A DNA stretch of 64,000 bases from an uncultured Lachnospiraceae bacterium (GTDB lineage Bacteria > Bacillota > Clostridia > Lachnospirales > Lachnospiraceae), in the NCBI GenBank assembly GCA_902765725.1, contig CACXAT010000001.1, positions 62,001-126,000 on the forward strand, in the 5' to 3' direction. The first letter of the stretch is position 1. Each line of letters starts with the position of its first letter. A program made the translations under genes and the position numbers. Of the stretch, positions 43,167 to 52,129 are shown piece after piece. The notes beneath the pieces were generated by a model. It was given only the letters and a program-made list of their open reading frames with translations, made no database searches and was not told the DNA's origin.

Positions 43167-45653
43167 TTATACACCGAAAACTGAATTTACTTTTTCTTTC
43201 GCCTTTTTCCCGATTCCCTCATTAAAGAACTTGCTCTGTGCAATCGACAGCGTGAGCTGATTGTAAACAAGTCTTCTGGCAATATCTGTTTTTGCCAGCT
43301 GCCTTCCAATGCCAAACATCCGGATCAGTGCCTGTTCTCCGTTCTTTTTAATGAACATCGCAACAGAATGCTTAATCCTCTCGGGATTGTACTGGCATCT
43401 TCTTGCTATTGCAACAATCTGCATTTTCTTTCCGATCCATTCAGCAAGATCCGGCCGCTTATTATACAGGAAAGCGTCAAATTCTTTTGCTCTTTCGCAT
43501 CCCCGTTTCTTGTCCTCGTCATAGAACAGACTCAGCAGATAATGTGTACAGAGAACCTTCTTGACGATCTCGTCATAGTACGTCTTCTGATATGGATCCA
43601 TGTTGACTTTCTCGCCATATGAGATCACCCGCTTTAAAACTCTGCAGTGCTGATCATACCGCTTCACCATATTCGGAATCGCAACGCTCTGTTCTCCGCT
43701 CCCTCTCGAATACTTATAAATAAAATTATCAGTAAATACGATCGACTGAATAAAGGGAACCGGGAACAGTATATACTCCACATCAACATAGAACGTATGC
43801 TCCTGCAGACGCGCCGGCATCTCCTTCAATATTGACGTTTTAACCATCATGCTGTGCATGGTGATATAAATCTTATCTAATGGAAGATCATCAAAACGAT
43901 ACTGTTTTCCATACTCGACTGTACATTCCTGAGTAATCGGAGTCAGCTTGGAAGTGTTAAGATCCACTTCATGATAATTGGATGAAATTACATCCGCGCT
44001 TATCTTCCCCTCTTTGATCTGAAGAAGCAGTTTTTCAAGCTGCTTACTGTCTACCCAGTCGTCTCCATCAACATTCCGATAATAAAGTCCCTTTGCTTCG
44101 CTTATCGCCCTGTTGATGGTTGAGCCATGTCCGCCATTCTCTTTATTTATCAGTCGTACAATCCCCGGGTACCGTTCCTGATATATATTTCCAATCTCTT
44201 CAGTTCGATCAGATGATCCGTCATTTACCACAAGGACCTCCATATAGGGGGCCATCTCGTGATCGATCAAGGTACACAGGCATCGATCAAGAAACCTCTG
44301 AACATTGTAACTGGGTACAGAAACCGTCAGAAGCTTTTCATCTTTTGAAGGCGCAACAACCGGCCAGTATTTTCTGGTAACTGCGGAACTGACTCCGCAC
44401 AGGTAGTCAACTTTTTTATCGAACAGAGCCGCCACATCAATGGCATTATAGCGTTTTCTATACCGATCATTTATTACCGGCTGGTATCCGTCAGCAATTT
44501 GTTCAAGCAGACAGACCAGCATACCCGTATCCTCTGCTTCAACGCAGGCTCCTCCATACGACTGGATAATCTGATAGGCAGGCGTTCCTTTTCCCGTAAT
44601 CCCCAGAATCGGCCGCTTTGCTCCCATGTAGTCTGCAAGTTTTCCTGCGAAAAAGATAGAGCCTCCGGGAAGTAATTCCGGAAAATCTGCATCTATGTGG
44701 ATCAACCAGTCAGACTCTTCCATCAGTTCCAGTGAACGATAATAATCAACGCCTTCTGAAAAGACAATATAGTCATCAAGATAGTTGTTTAAGACCATGT
44801 CTTTGATTTCGCGCGGATTATTTCCAATAAAGTGGAATTCCAGCCGATCTAATGCAGGATTACTCTCTCTCTTCATCTGATTGACTGCATTAATAAGCGG
44901 CCTTAAAGAGCGAAGCGCATCAGAGTACCCAAGGAAAGACAGAACGATCCGGTCATGAGCAGTTTTTTCTTTCTGCTTATAAAATGATTCATCGAAAGAA
45001 TGCGGTACTGCAAAATACTTCGGATTCCAGCCGTCCTCTTCCTTCTCATTGATATACTTCAGCTGTCTGGCTGTAGGGCTGATGATCACATCCGCTTTTG
45101 CTACAGTCTCATTTTCCCACCGCTTCAGCTTACAAAGAAGTTTGACTGATTCATTACTGGATTTTTCCCATTCCTGCAGTAAGCTCTCGTCCGTTGACCA
45201 GAGCGCTGTTTTTAAATAACTCTTCTGTTTCTCTCCCAGTGTCTGATTGTCATCCACGTATGCCTTCAATTCGTAAGGATTATTTGCCACAGGATCTGCC
45301 AGAGAGGCAATCCACTTGACCTCCGGGTATTTCTTTTTTATGGCTGTGCCAATCAGAATACTCTCAGGGGGAGTGCTTCTGGTCATTATGCAATTGTATT
45401 TTTCTTCTTCATACCGCTCGGAAAACTGCTCAATGCACCAGTTCACCCATGTGTCGATATCATCCGTCTGAATCGTGTATGAATGTATATTCGCATCATC
45501 TTTCAGACCCATGGCGGCTTTATAGCCCCACTGCTGACTGGTTGAGCTGAATACATCATATTCGTATTTCGAATTTCTCAGCAGCTTATAGGTAACAATA
45601 CCTTCTGAAGATGTCGCGGGTGGAAAAAACCAGGATGCAACAAATATTTTCAT
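43167..45653 (-). CDS. two-domain glycosyltransferase (family 4-like plus family 2)
   Basis: An 828-residue protein with two transferases. Residues ~1-440 are GT-B/family 4-like (start KIFVASWFFPPATSSEG; donor half with VLSFLGYSDALRSLRPLI and LPGGSIFFAGKLADYMGAKRP). Residues ~445-700 are a family 2 GT-A domain with VSVPSYNVQRFLDRCL, VLVVNDGSSDRTEE and the DXD motif in NVDGDDWVD. The C-terminal ~120 residues are helical and basic. The ATG at 45653 has AGGAGG nine bases upstream, 20 bases after the ABC ATPase stop. The gene is AT-richer than those at either end of the window. Probably adds two successive sugars to the lipid-linked glycan. Confidence 0.82.
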   Translation of the reverse strand: MKIFVASWFFPPATSSEGIVTYKLLRNSKYEYDVFSSTSQQWGYKAAMGLKDDANIHSYTIQTDDIDTWVNWCIEQFSERYEEEKYNCIMTRSTPPESILIGTAIKKKYPEVKWIASLADPVANNPYELKAYVDDNQTLGEKQKSYLKTALWSTDESLLQEWEKSSNESVKLLCKLKRWENETVAKADVIISPTARQLKYINEKEEDGWNPKYFAVPHSFDESFYKQKEKTAHDRIVLSFLGYSDALRSLRPLINAVNQMKRESNPALDRLEFHFIGNNPREIKDMVLNNYLDDYIVFSEGVDYYRSLELMEESDWLIHIDADFPELLPGGSIFFAGKLADYMGAKRPILGITGKGTPAYQIIQSYGGACVEAEDTGMLVCLLEQIADGYQPVINDRYRKRYNAIDVAALFDKKVDYLCGVSSAVTRKYWPVVAPSKDEKLLTVSVPSYNVQRFLDRCLCTLIDHEMAPYMEVLVVNDGSSDRTEEIGNIYQERYPGIVRLINKENGGHGSTINRAISEAKGLYYRNVDGDDWVDSKQLEKLLLQIKEGKISADVISSNYHEVDLNTSKLTPITQECTVEYGKQYRFDDLPLDKIYITMHSMMVKTSILKEMPARLQEHTFYVDVEYILFPVPFIQSIVFTDNFIYKYSRGSGEQSVAIPNMVKRYDQHCRVLKRVISYGEKVNMDPYQKTYYDEIVKKVLCTHYLLSLFYDEDKKRGCERAKEFDAFLYNKRPDLAEWIGKKMQIVAIARRCQYNPERIKHSVAMFIKKNGEQALIRMFGIGRQLAKTDIARRLVYNQLTLSIAQSKFFNEGIGKKAKEKVNSVFGV

Positions 45654-45673
45654 TTTACACTCCCTCCTGTGAA

Positions 45674-46426
45674 TCATCGTAACTCACTGTATGCATCGCA
45701 AACTGTATTGACTTCACCAATCAGCTTAAGATTTCCTTTTTCAATCCACATTGCCCTGTCACAAATCTGCCTGACCTGCTCGATGCTGTGAGAGACAAAC
45801 AGAACTGTAGTTCCCTCACTCATCATTGAATGAATCCGGTTTAAACACTTTTCCTGGAACAGGAAATCACCTACAGAAAGAATTTCATCTGCTATCAGAA
45901 TATCCGGTTTCACCGCTGTTGCTATAGAAAACGCAATACGCGAAACCATACCAGAAGAGTAATTCTTAAGAGGAATATTAATAAAATCGCCTATTTCCGA
46001 AAACTCAACAATATGATCAAACTGCTCATCCAGGAATTCCTTGCTGTACCCCAGCACAGCTCCATTCAAATAAATGTTTTCTCTTCCTGTCAGTTCCGGA
46101 TCGAAGCCTGCTCCTAATTCAATCAGAGGCGCTATTGACCCCCGGGTAATAACTTCTCCTGTTGTTGGAGTCAATACACCCGCAATCATCTTCAGAAGTG
46201 TTGATTTCCCACTCCCGTTGGTTCCGACAATTCCGAATACTTCTCCTTTGTTTACTTCAAAGGAAACATGATTGACGGCAACAAAATCCTCGAAAAAGAG
46301 TTTCTTCTGTGTCAGTTTTGTCAGGTACTCTCTGACACTATTGATTTTTTCTGCCGCCACATTAAAATGCATTGACACATCTTTTACCTGTATTACGGCA
46401 TCAGAGATCTGGTTTACTTCATTCAC
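45674..46426 (-). CDS. ABC exporter ATP-binding protein (TagH/Wzt-like)
   Basis: A 250-residue ATPase with Walker A GTNGSGKST at 68-76, signature YSSGMVSRI at 146-154, Walker B ILIADEILSVGD at 166-177 and the switch histidine near 203. It lacks the C-terminal carbohydrate-binding domain of long Wzt proteins and resembles the first 240 residues of the fusion at 18338-20257 (both carry LIELGAGFD and NGAVLGxSxEF). It drives the permease encoded 27 bases upstream. Exports a polysaccharide or teichoic-type polymer. Confidence 0.92.
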   Translation of the reverse strand: MNEVNQISDAVIQVKDVSMHFNVAAEKINSVREYLTKLTQKKLFFEDFVAVNHVSFEVNKGEVFGIVGTNGSGKSTLLKMIAGVLTPTTGEVITRGSIAPLIELGAGFDPELTGRENIYLNGAVLGYSKEFLDEQFDHIVEFSEIGDFINIPLKNYSSGMVSRIAFSIATAVKPDILIADEILSVGDFLFQEKCLNRIHSMMSEGTTVLFVSHSIEQVRQICDRAMWIEKGNLKLIGEVNTVCDAYSELR

Positions 46427-46453
46427 TGTTTTTTCCCTTTTTTGAACGCTGTC

Positions 46454-47884
46454 TTAAATATGTAAAATGAAATATTTTTGTTTATTATAGAAATATTTCA
46501 TTCCGATCACCATCGCAAGAACACCAATTACCACGCAGGACAACAGTTGAAAAACTGTCGGCGTAATTCCATAAAGCATGATCTTTCTGATGCAGTTTAC
46601 ATAGAGGTACATCGGGTTGAGCTGCATAAGCTTCCGAAGGATCGGTGCCAGAGAATCTTCAGAATAGAAGATCGGAGTCAGGTATGTCCACAGTGTCAGA
46701 ATGATTCCATAGAGATACTGCGTATCTCTCATGAAGACCTGCAGTGCCGACAGGAACAGGCCGATCCCGAGAGCAAACAGGAACAGACCGATCAGCACAT
46801 AGGGCAGCAGCAGGTAATTGACAGTGAACGGCACCCTGTAATAAATGATCACCGCGATCGCAGGGATCAAGGTCAGCACAAAATTGATAAAGCTGAAGAT
46901 CACCTTGCTCAGCGGGAAGATGTATTTGGGCATGTACACCTTTTTGATCAGCTGTCCCGATCCGACGATCGACTGGACCGCAAACTGAGTCGCTTCAGAA
47001 AAACAGCCGAACACAATATTACCCAGGATCAGGTAGACCGCGTAATTCTGGATCTGAAGTCTGAAGATGTAAGAAAAGACCGATGACATGACGATCATCG
47101 TCAGAAGAGGGTTCAGGATTACCCACATCAGGCCCAGGTAGCTTCTTCTGTATTTAACGGCAAAATCCCTTCCCACGAGCTTTTTCAGCAGGAAGGTGTA
47201 TTTGTCGAAGATGTGCACCATCTCTGTCAGAGGGGTTACCTTTCCCTTCTTATCATCGTGAGAGCCCTTCCAGACCACGAGCAGGATCACGCCCATGAGA
47301 ACCCCTGTAGAGATCAGCAGCCTCAGCAGGAACTGTGCATCCCGGGACGCGGATATCTTCATGTAGAGAGTACCCTCTGTTTCATTGTCTCCGGCCGACA
47401 GAGTGCAGCCCTCCACCTTCTCTATGCACCAGATGGTCAGGAAATGATTTTCCTCATCCGTAACATCCGAGTGTACCTGCAGGGTGTACTGTCTGTTCCT
47501 CTCCACATGGACCGGCTCTTCAAAAGCAAACCAGTGGTCCGTGTTGTCTTCAATCTGTGCAGCCTCTGCACTGGCAGATCCGAGAACCTGCCCTGAATCT
47601 GACAGCAGCTCCACCTCTACCCTGCCCTTGGTCATGGCAAATCCATAGGTCGCGAATCTCAGGAACAGTCCTGAGATCTCATCGCTGTGATTGACAAACA
47701 CCTGCGTCACCTGATCCTGTTCAAGATTCAGGGCAAGCACATTTCCCGGCTCTGTCAGAGCATAGGCCTCCTCATAGGGATGGGTCTGCAGCGTCTTTCT
47801 TCCGATCAGGAACAGGCAGGCGCTCATGAAGCAGACAATTGCCAGTCCGTATATAAGAATTCTTTTCCAAATGTTCTGTTCCAT
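46454..47884 (-). CDS. ABC-2 polysaccharide exporter permease with extra N-terminal ectodomain
   Basis: A 476-residue protein. Residues ~8-27 are a membrane helix, ~30-185 a beta-rich extracytoplasmic domain (GLFLRFATYGFAMTKGRVEV, then RNRQYTLQVHSD), ~188-206 a second helix, and ~235-476 a complete TagG/Wzm-type permease (VGRDFAVKYRRSYLGLMWVI; WTYLTPIFYSEDSLAP). Ordinary permeases of this type have only the last ~260 residues. The added domain could bind the emerging polymer or a wall partner; this is inference. The ATG at 47884 shares its A with the stop of the glycosyltransferase before it (TGATG), and AAGGA is ten bases upstream. Confidence 0.85.
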   Translation of the reverse strand: MEQNIWKRILIYGLAIVCFMSACLFLIGRKTLQTHPYEEAYALTEPGNVLALNLEQDQVTQVFVNHSDEISGLFLRFATYGFAMTKGRVEVELLSDSGQVLGSASAEAAQIEDNTDHWFAFEEPVHVERNRQYTLQVHSDVTDEENHFLTIWCIEKVEGCTLSAGDNETEGTLYMKISASRDAQFLLRLLISTGVLMGVILLVVWKGSHDDKKGKVTPLTEMVHIFDKYTFLLKKLVGRDFAVKYRRSYLGLMWVILNPLLTMIVMSSVFSYIFRLQIQNYAVYLILGNIVFGCFSEATQFAVQSIVGSGQLIKKVYMPKYIFPLSKVIFSFINFVLTLIPAIAVIIYYRVPFTVNYLLLPYVLIGLFLFALGIGLFLSALQVFMRDTQYLYGIILTLWTYLTPIFYSEDSLAPILRKLMQLNPMYLYVNCIRKIMLYGITPTVFQLLSCVVIGVLAMVIGMKYFYNKQKYFILHI

Positions 47885-48987
47885 CAAGTCTTTTCCTTTA
47901 AGCATCCAGCCAGAAGGGAGCGAACGGCGCATCCCCGCTCTTCCCATGAATTCTTCTCCAGAAATTGCTTCTGCTGATCCGCGTTGTATCTTATCTGCAG
48001 TTCGCGCTCTGTCAGCTGTCCGATGATCTGCGCATATTCCTTTCTGTCACGGTAGAACCATACATAAGGATCAAAGCGTTCGATCTCCGGATACCGGACC
48101 GCGATGATATTCTTGCCGAAGCTGATATATTCATATAATTTTACCGGATCGACGGCAAGCACGATATCGTTCACCTGGAACGGCATGATCAGGCAGTCCA
48201 TGTCCTGTACCGCCTCCCGGATCTTCTCATGCTCGATTACCCCATGAAAGATCAGTCTCTCATGCTCAGGCAGCTGGACCGCAGACGGTCCCCAGAAATG
48301 ATATTCCAGGTCCGGGAACTGCTCCAGGCTCCACAGAAGGAGCGGAAAGTCCATCCAGCCCGAGATGGTTCCCACATAACCGGCCCTGACGGTCTTTCCA
48401 TTCTCTTCCAGAACACTGCTCCGGGCCGGAGCAATGCTAAGGTCACAGTCTGTGCCGCTTCTGAACGCATTCCTGACCAGATGGGCTTTTCTGGCCGCGC
48501 GCGCGTCCAGACCGTCCATCAGGTACTGGCTGGTCACGGTGATCAGATCTGCCCTCTTCAGAAGATACTTATGAGCCCTGCGCACATAGGCCGCGACTTT
48601 CTCGCTGGACTGCAGGGCAGCAATATCGTCCATATAATCATAAACGACGATCCCTCTGTAATCTCTGGGGATCAGTCTGGCAAACATGGGGGTTCCCAAC
48701 CAGATAATATCGTATTGATGTATGTCTCCGATGTATTTTCTGAATATGATATCCCCGGCGCGCTGAAGAACTCTGAACCGCTCCTGAAACGGAAGCTGCG
48801 GCACACCATGGCAGTGCTCCGGCGCCTTCAGGTTCTGCTGGCCTTTCCAGGGCCTGTACAGATACCTGGGATACAGTACCGTAACATCATATTCCTTCTG
48901 CAGCTCCAGCGCCATAAAATGCGGGCGCTGCGCGATCCAGCTCCAGTCCACCGACATGAAGTACAGGATTTTCTTTTTATAACTCAC
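47884..48987 (-). CDS. glycosyltransferase (GT-B, TuaH-like)
   Basis: A 367-residue GT-B enzyme. The N-terminus MSYKKKILYFMSVDWSWIAQRPH is typical of TuaH-like transferases of the teichuronic acid cluster, with the donor half showing VRAGYVGTISGWMDFPLL near 195 and MPFQVNDIVLAVDPVKLYEYISFGK near 280. The start is GTG overlapping the mnaA stop by four bases (GTGA), preceded by GGGAG. It shares a base with the permease start. It likely adds a sugar to the growing glycan. Confidence 0.82.
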   Translation of the reverse strand: MSYKKKILYFMSVDWSWIAQRPHFMALELQKEYDVTVLYPRYLYRPWKGQQNLKAPEHCHGVPQLPFQERFRVLQRAGDIIFRKYIGDIHQYDIIWLGTPMFARLIPRDYRGIVVYDYMDDIAALQSSEKVAAYVRRAHKYLLKRADLITVTSQYLMDGLDARAARKAHLVRNAFRSGTDCDLSIAPARSSVLEENGKTVRAGYVGTISGWMDFPLLLWSLEQFPDLEYHFWGPSAVQLPEHERLIFHGVIEHEKIREAVQDMDCLIMPFQVNDIVLAVDPVKLYEYISFGKNIIAVRYPEIERFDPYVWFYRDRKEYAQIIGQLTERELQIRYNADQQKQFLEKNSWEERGCAVRSLLAGCLKEKT

Positions 48988-50105
48988 TTTGGCTCCCAGG
49001 CGCTGTATTCCTTTCCTTCCAGGATATCCGCGATCCTCTCACAGGCATGACCGTCTCCGTAAGGATTGCAGGCATGTGACATCTTCTCATATTCTTCCTG
49101 GTTCTCGAGTAACAGCTTAAATGAATGGTAGATGGTCTCCTCATCTGTCCCGACCAGTTTTAATGTCCCTGCGTCAACTCCCTCAGGGCGTTCTGTCGTA
49201 TCGCGCATTACCAGCACCGGCACGCCGTAGCTGGGGCACTCTTCCTGGATTCCGCCCGAATCCGTCAGGCACAGGAAGCTTCTTGCCTCAAAATTGTGGC
49301 AGTCGAAGACCTCGATCGGCTCTATGATATGGATCCGGTCACAGCCGCCCAGCTCTGCCGCAGCCGCTTCACGGACTACCGGGTTCATGTGGATCGGGTA
49401 CACCGCCTTGCAGTCCGGATGCTCGTCCAGGACACGCCGGATCGCGCGGAACATATGGTGCATCGGCTCACCGAGATTCTCCCTCCGGTGCGCTGTGATA
49501 AAGATCAGCTTGCTGTCTCCGACCCACTCCAGCTCCGGATGCGAATAGCCTTCGCTTACCGTATACTGCATCGCGTCGATGACCGTATTGCCGGTAACAA
49601 AGATCTGCTCCGCCTTCTTGCCCTCCTTGATCAGGTTGCTGCGGCTCAGCGGCGTCGGAGCGAAATTGTACTGCGAGATAATGCTCACGCCCTGGCGGTT
49701 GAACTCCTCCGGGTACGGACTGTAGATGTTGTAGGTGCGAAGACCCGCTTCCACATGGCCCACCGGGATCTGCAGATAGAAGCAGGCAAGAGCTGTGACA
49801 AATGTGGTGCTGGTATCTCCATGGACCAGCACGATGTCCGGTTTCACCTCTTCCAGGACCTCTCTGATCCCGTTCAGCACTCCTGTCGTGATATCAAACA
49901 GCGTCTGGCGGTCCTTCATGATATTCAGGTCATAATCCGGGACCACGCCAAATGTCTCCAGCACCTGATCCAGCATCTGGCGGTGCTGCGCCGTCACGCA
50001 GACAATCGTCTCTATAGAAGACCTCTTCTTCAGTTCCAGGACCAGCGGGCACATCTTGATCGCCTCAGGCCTTGTCCCGAATACAAGCATTACTCTCTTT
50101 TTCAT
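48984..50105 (-). CDS. mnaA: UDP-N-acetylglucosamine 2-epimerase (non-hydrolysing)
   Basis: A 373-residue cytosolic enzyme that interconverts UDP-GlcNAc and UDP-ManNAc, the linkage-unit precursor of wall teichoic acid and several capsules. Marks are VMLVFGTRPEAIKM at 4-17, TAQHRQML, VHGDTSTTF near 90, GHVEAGLRT near 110, PEEFNRQ, TGNTVIDA, TAHRRENLGEP near 205, and CLTDSGGIQEE near 280. The ATG at 50105 is chosen for the motif spacing and the GGAGGG 11 bases upstream. It has its own promoter and begins an operon running through the exporter genes. Confidence 0.95.
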   Translation of the reverse strand: MKKRVMLVFGTRPEAIKMCPLVLELKKRSSIETIVCVTAQHRQMLDQVLETFGVVPDYDLNIMKDRQTLFDITTGVLNGIREVLEEVKPDIVLVHGDTSTTFVTALACFYLQIPVGHVEAGLRTYNIYSPYPEEFNRQGVSIISQYNFAPTPLSRSNLIKEGKKAEQIFVTGNTVIDAMQYTVSEGYSHPELEWVGDSKLIFITAHRRENLGEPMHHMFRAIRRVLDEHPDCKAVYPIHMNPVVREAAAAELGGCDRIHIIEPIEVFDCHNFEARSFLCLTDSGGIQEECPSYGVPVLVMRDTTERPEGVDAGTLKLVGTDEETIYHSFKLLLENQEEYEKMSHACNPYGDGHACERIADILEGKEYSAWEPK

Positions 50106-50142
50106 AACAGATCTTACCCTCCTCTGTTCAAAAGCAAGGTAC

Positions 50143-50172
50143 ATTATAACTGCACTGTCTCATCTATGTCCA
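50143..50172 (-). promoter_or_regulatory. promoter of mnaA overlapped by a palindrome
   Basis: TGGACA (50167-50172) and a perfect TATAAT (50143-50148) on the minus strand are 18 bases apart. A 16-base palindrome, ATCTATG-TC-CATAGAT at 50162-50177, covers the -35 box. This is a likely operator. The -10 lies 38 bases before the ATG. Confidence 0.72.
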
Positions 50173-50203
50173 TAGATATCTGCCATTCCGGGCCTTTGCA
50201 GGA

Positions 50204-51097
50204 TCAGGTCTGCAGGGCTTTCAGGTAGATCTCACAGGACTGGGCCGTGCGCTTCATCAGGTTTTTCATTTTCTCCGGATTGCTCCTGACACTCTGCTCT
50301 GTCGCACTTCCGGTCTCATGGATCACTCTCATGGACGGATCATATCCCGTTTCATACCCCTTCCGGAAGCAGCGGTCTGCAAGAATATACTCCTCATAAT
50401 AAAACTGCGTCTCCGGCTCGAAGGCCCTTTCCTCCCGGGCGACAAACTCCGGCGTAAAGATCAGGCATGCTCCGAAGGGAATGATATGCCGGTGGGATTG
50501 TTTATAGAAGGCAATATTCCGCTTCTTCTCCTGCAGGCTCCTGCGCTTCGCGTTTTTCTCCTGGATGCACAAAAGCGGGTACGCGACCGGGAAGACTGCC
50601 AGGGCTGCGCGGTTCATCCATACCGTGCGGCGCGCCTCCTCCTGCGTGCGAAGCCGGGTGTCCATCGGATTCTGGGGCTCATGACTGCTCCTGCGAAGGA
50701 CCGCCGGCCCGAGGACATGACAGCCCATACGGCTTACAGACGCCTCCAGCCTCTCTATGAAATCCGTCTGAATGAATTCGATGTCGTTGTTGCACACCAC
50801 GATGCAGTCTGCGCCAAGCTGCGTCCTCGCATATTCGTAGCCAATGTTATTGGCACGCGAAAATCCGATGCCCGCCGGGCATCGGATGACTGTAACGTTC
50901 GGATATTCCTCATACCGCCCGGCAAGAACATCCCTCTCTTCGTCCGACAGCCTTGCGTCATTGTCGACCAGTACGATCCGGGTGTCCTTAGCCCGTTTCA
51001 TATGGAGGATCGACTCCACACAGCGGTCTGTCACTGTGATATCCCCGTAATGCAGGATCACAAAGGCATATCCTGCAGGTTTGCTGTGTTTATTCAT
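50204..51097 (-). CDS. family 2 glycosyltransferase
   Basis: A 297-residue GT-A enzyme of the rhamnosyltransferase-like branch of GT2. Marks are YAFVILHYGDITVTDRCVES at the start, RIVLVDNDA, RANNIGYEYA near 70 and CIVVCNNDIEF near 90, the DXD equivalent, followed by ETQFYYEEYILADRCFRKG near 230. Two starts are possible (51121 and 51097); the second is preceded by AGGAA at short distance. It overlaps the upstream gene neighbourhood closely and lies about 100 bases before mnaA. Confidence 0.85.
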   Translation of the reverse strand: MNKHSKPAGYAFVILHYGDITVTDRCVESILHMKRAKDTRIVLVDNDARLSDEERDVLAGRYEEYPNVTVIRCPAGIGFSRANNIGYEYARTQLGADCIVVCNNDIEFIQTDFIERLEASVSRMGCHVLGPAVLRRSSHEPQNPMDTRLRTQEEARRTVWMNRAALAVFPVAYPLLCIQEKNAKRRSLQEKKRNIAFYKQSHRHIIPFGACLIFTPEFVAREERAFEPETQFYYEEYILADRCFRKGYETGYDPSMRVIHETGSATEQSVRSNPEKMKNLMKRTAQSCEIYLKALQT

Positions 51098-51124
51098 TTC
51101 CTGCCCAGTCTTTTCATGCATGAA

Positions 51125-52129
51125 CTATATGAATCTGATCACAGGGTACAGCAGATTGTATCTGACCAGCTTCACCAGAAGCCATACCGCTGCTTTCTGC
51201 GTAAATGGAAACCATGTGTCGGAAAAGAGGCGTACCTTCTGGTTTGCGCTACATGAGGGATAGTACGTCTTCAGGATACGGCTGATATACGCGCACAGTT
51301 CTTTCTTTTTATCGCGGCTGGCTCCCCTGGCAAGGTCGAAAGCGCACATGGCCAGCATGCGCAGTACAAACACTTCATGGAATTGTGTACTGTTTACGAT
51401 GCCGTCTTTCCGGATCTTAAGAACCGCTTCCTCCAGCGACCGGTATGGAAGCGCGATGGTGCGCAGCCCGCGAAAACTGTGTGTCGCAGAGGATCTGCGC
51501 TGCACATAATGGTATCCGCTGCTCTCAAGCACGTCGATCCGGCTGCAGGTCGCCGCGAAATACAGCGCGATCGGAAAGTCTTCGCCCCTCTCCCGGGTCT
51601 CGGAAAACCGCATGCCTGATTCTGTCCATAATTCTCTGAGGTAAAAATGAGAACAGACAGCGGCGATCCGCATCGGCCACTCTTCATGCTCGAAGCGGAT
51701 GTACCGGTCCGGCATGAGCCGGGATATGACCTTTCCTTCTTCCGTAACAAAATCGATCCCGCCGATCAGCAGGCTGGCACCGGTCTGCTTCATGCGGGCG
51801 ACATAACGGCGGATATAATTCCTGCTGAGATAATCGTCCCCGTCCACAAAGGTCAGGTACCTGCCGGTGGCAGCTTCGATCCCCCTGTTTCTGGCCGCGC
51901 CGACGCCTGCATTCTCCTGACGGATCAGGCGGATCCGGTCATCCTGCCCGGCAAGCCGCTCCACGATCTGTGCGCTGCGGTCCGTACTGCCGTCATCGAT
52001 CACCAGGATCTCCAGCGCCTGATAGGATTGTCCTGTCACGGAGCGAAGACAGCGTTCAATGTACGACTCCAGATTAAATACCGGTATGATCACCGAGACA
52101 ACTTCATTTTTCTTACTGATATTTTTCAT
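51125..52129 (-). CDS. family 2 glycosyltransferase
   Basis: A 334-residue GT-A enzyme. VSVIIPVFNLESYIERCL, ILVIDDGSTDRSAQI and TFVDGDDYLSRNYI give the nucleotide and DXD motifs of GT2 in the first 110 residues; the remainder is helical. The ATG at 52129 overlaps the preceding gene by 17 bases, which points to translational coupling; an upstream frame extension of 40 codons looks non-coding. It ends close to the next glycosyltransferase. The sugar is unknown. Confidence 0.85.
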   Translation of the reverse strand: MKNISKKNEVVSVIIPVFNLESYIERCLRSVTGQSYQALEILVIDDGSTDRSAQIVERLAGQDDRIRLIRQENAGVGAARNRGIEAATGRYLTFVDGDDYLSRNYIRRYVARMKQTGASLLIGGIDFVTEEGKVISRLMPDRYIRFEHEEWPMRIAAVCSHFYLRELWTESGMRFSETRERGEDFPIALYFAATCSRIDVLESSGYHYVQRRSSATHSFRGLRTIALPYRSLEEAVLKIRKDGIVNSTQFHEVFVLRMLAMCAFDLARGASRDKKKELCAYISRILKTYYPSCSANQKVRLFSDTWFPFTQKAAVWLLVKLVRYNLLYPVIRFI

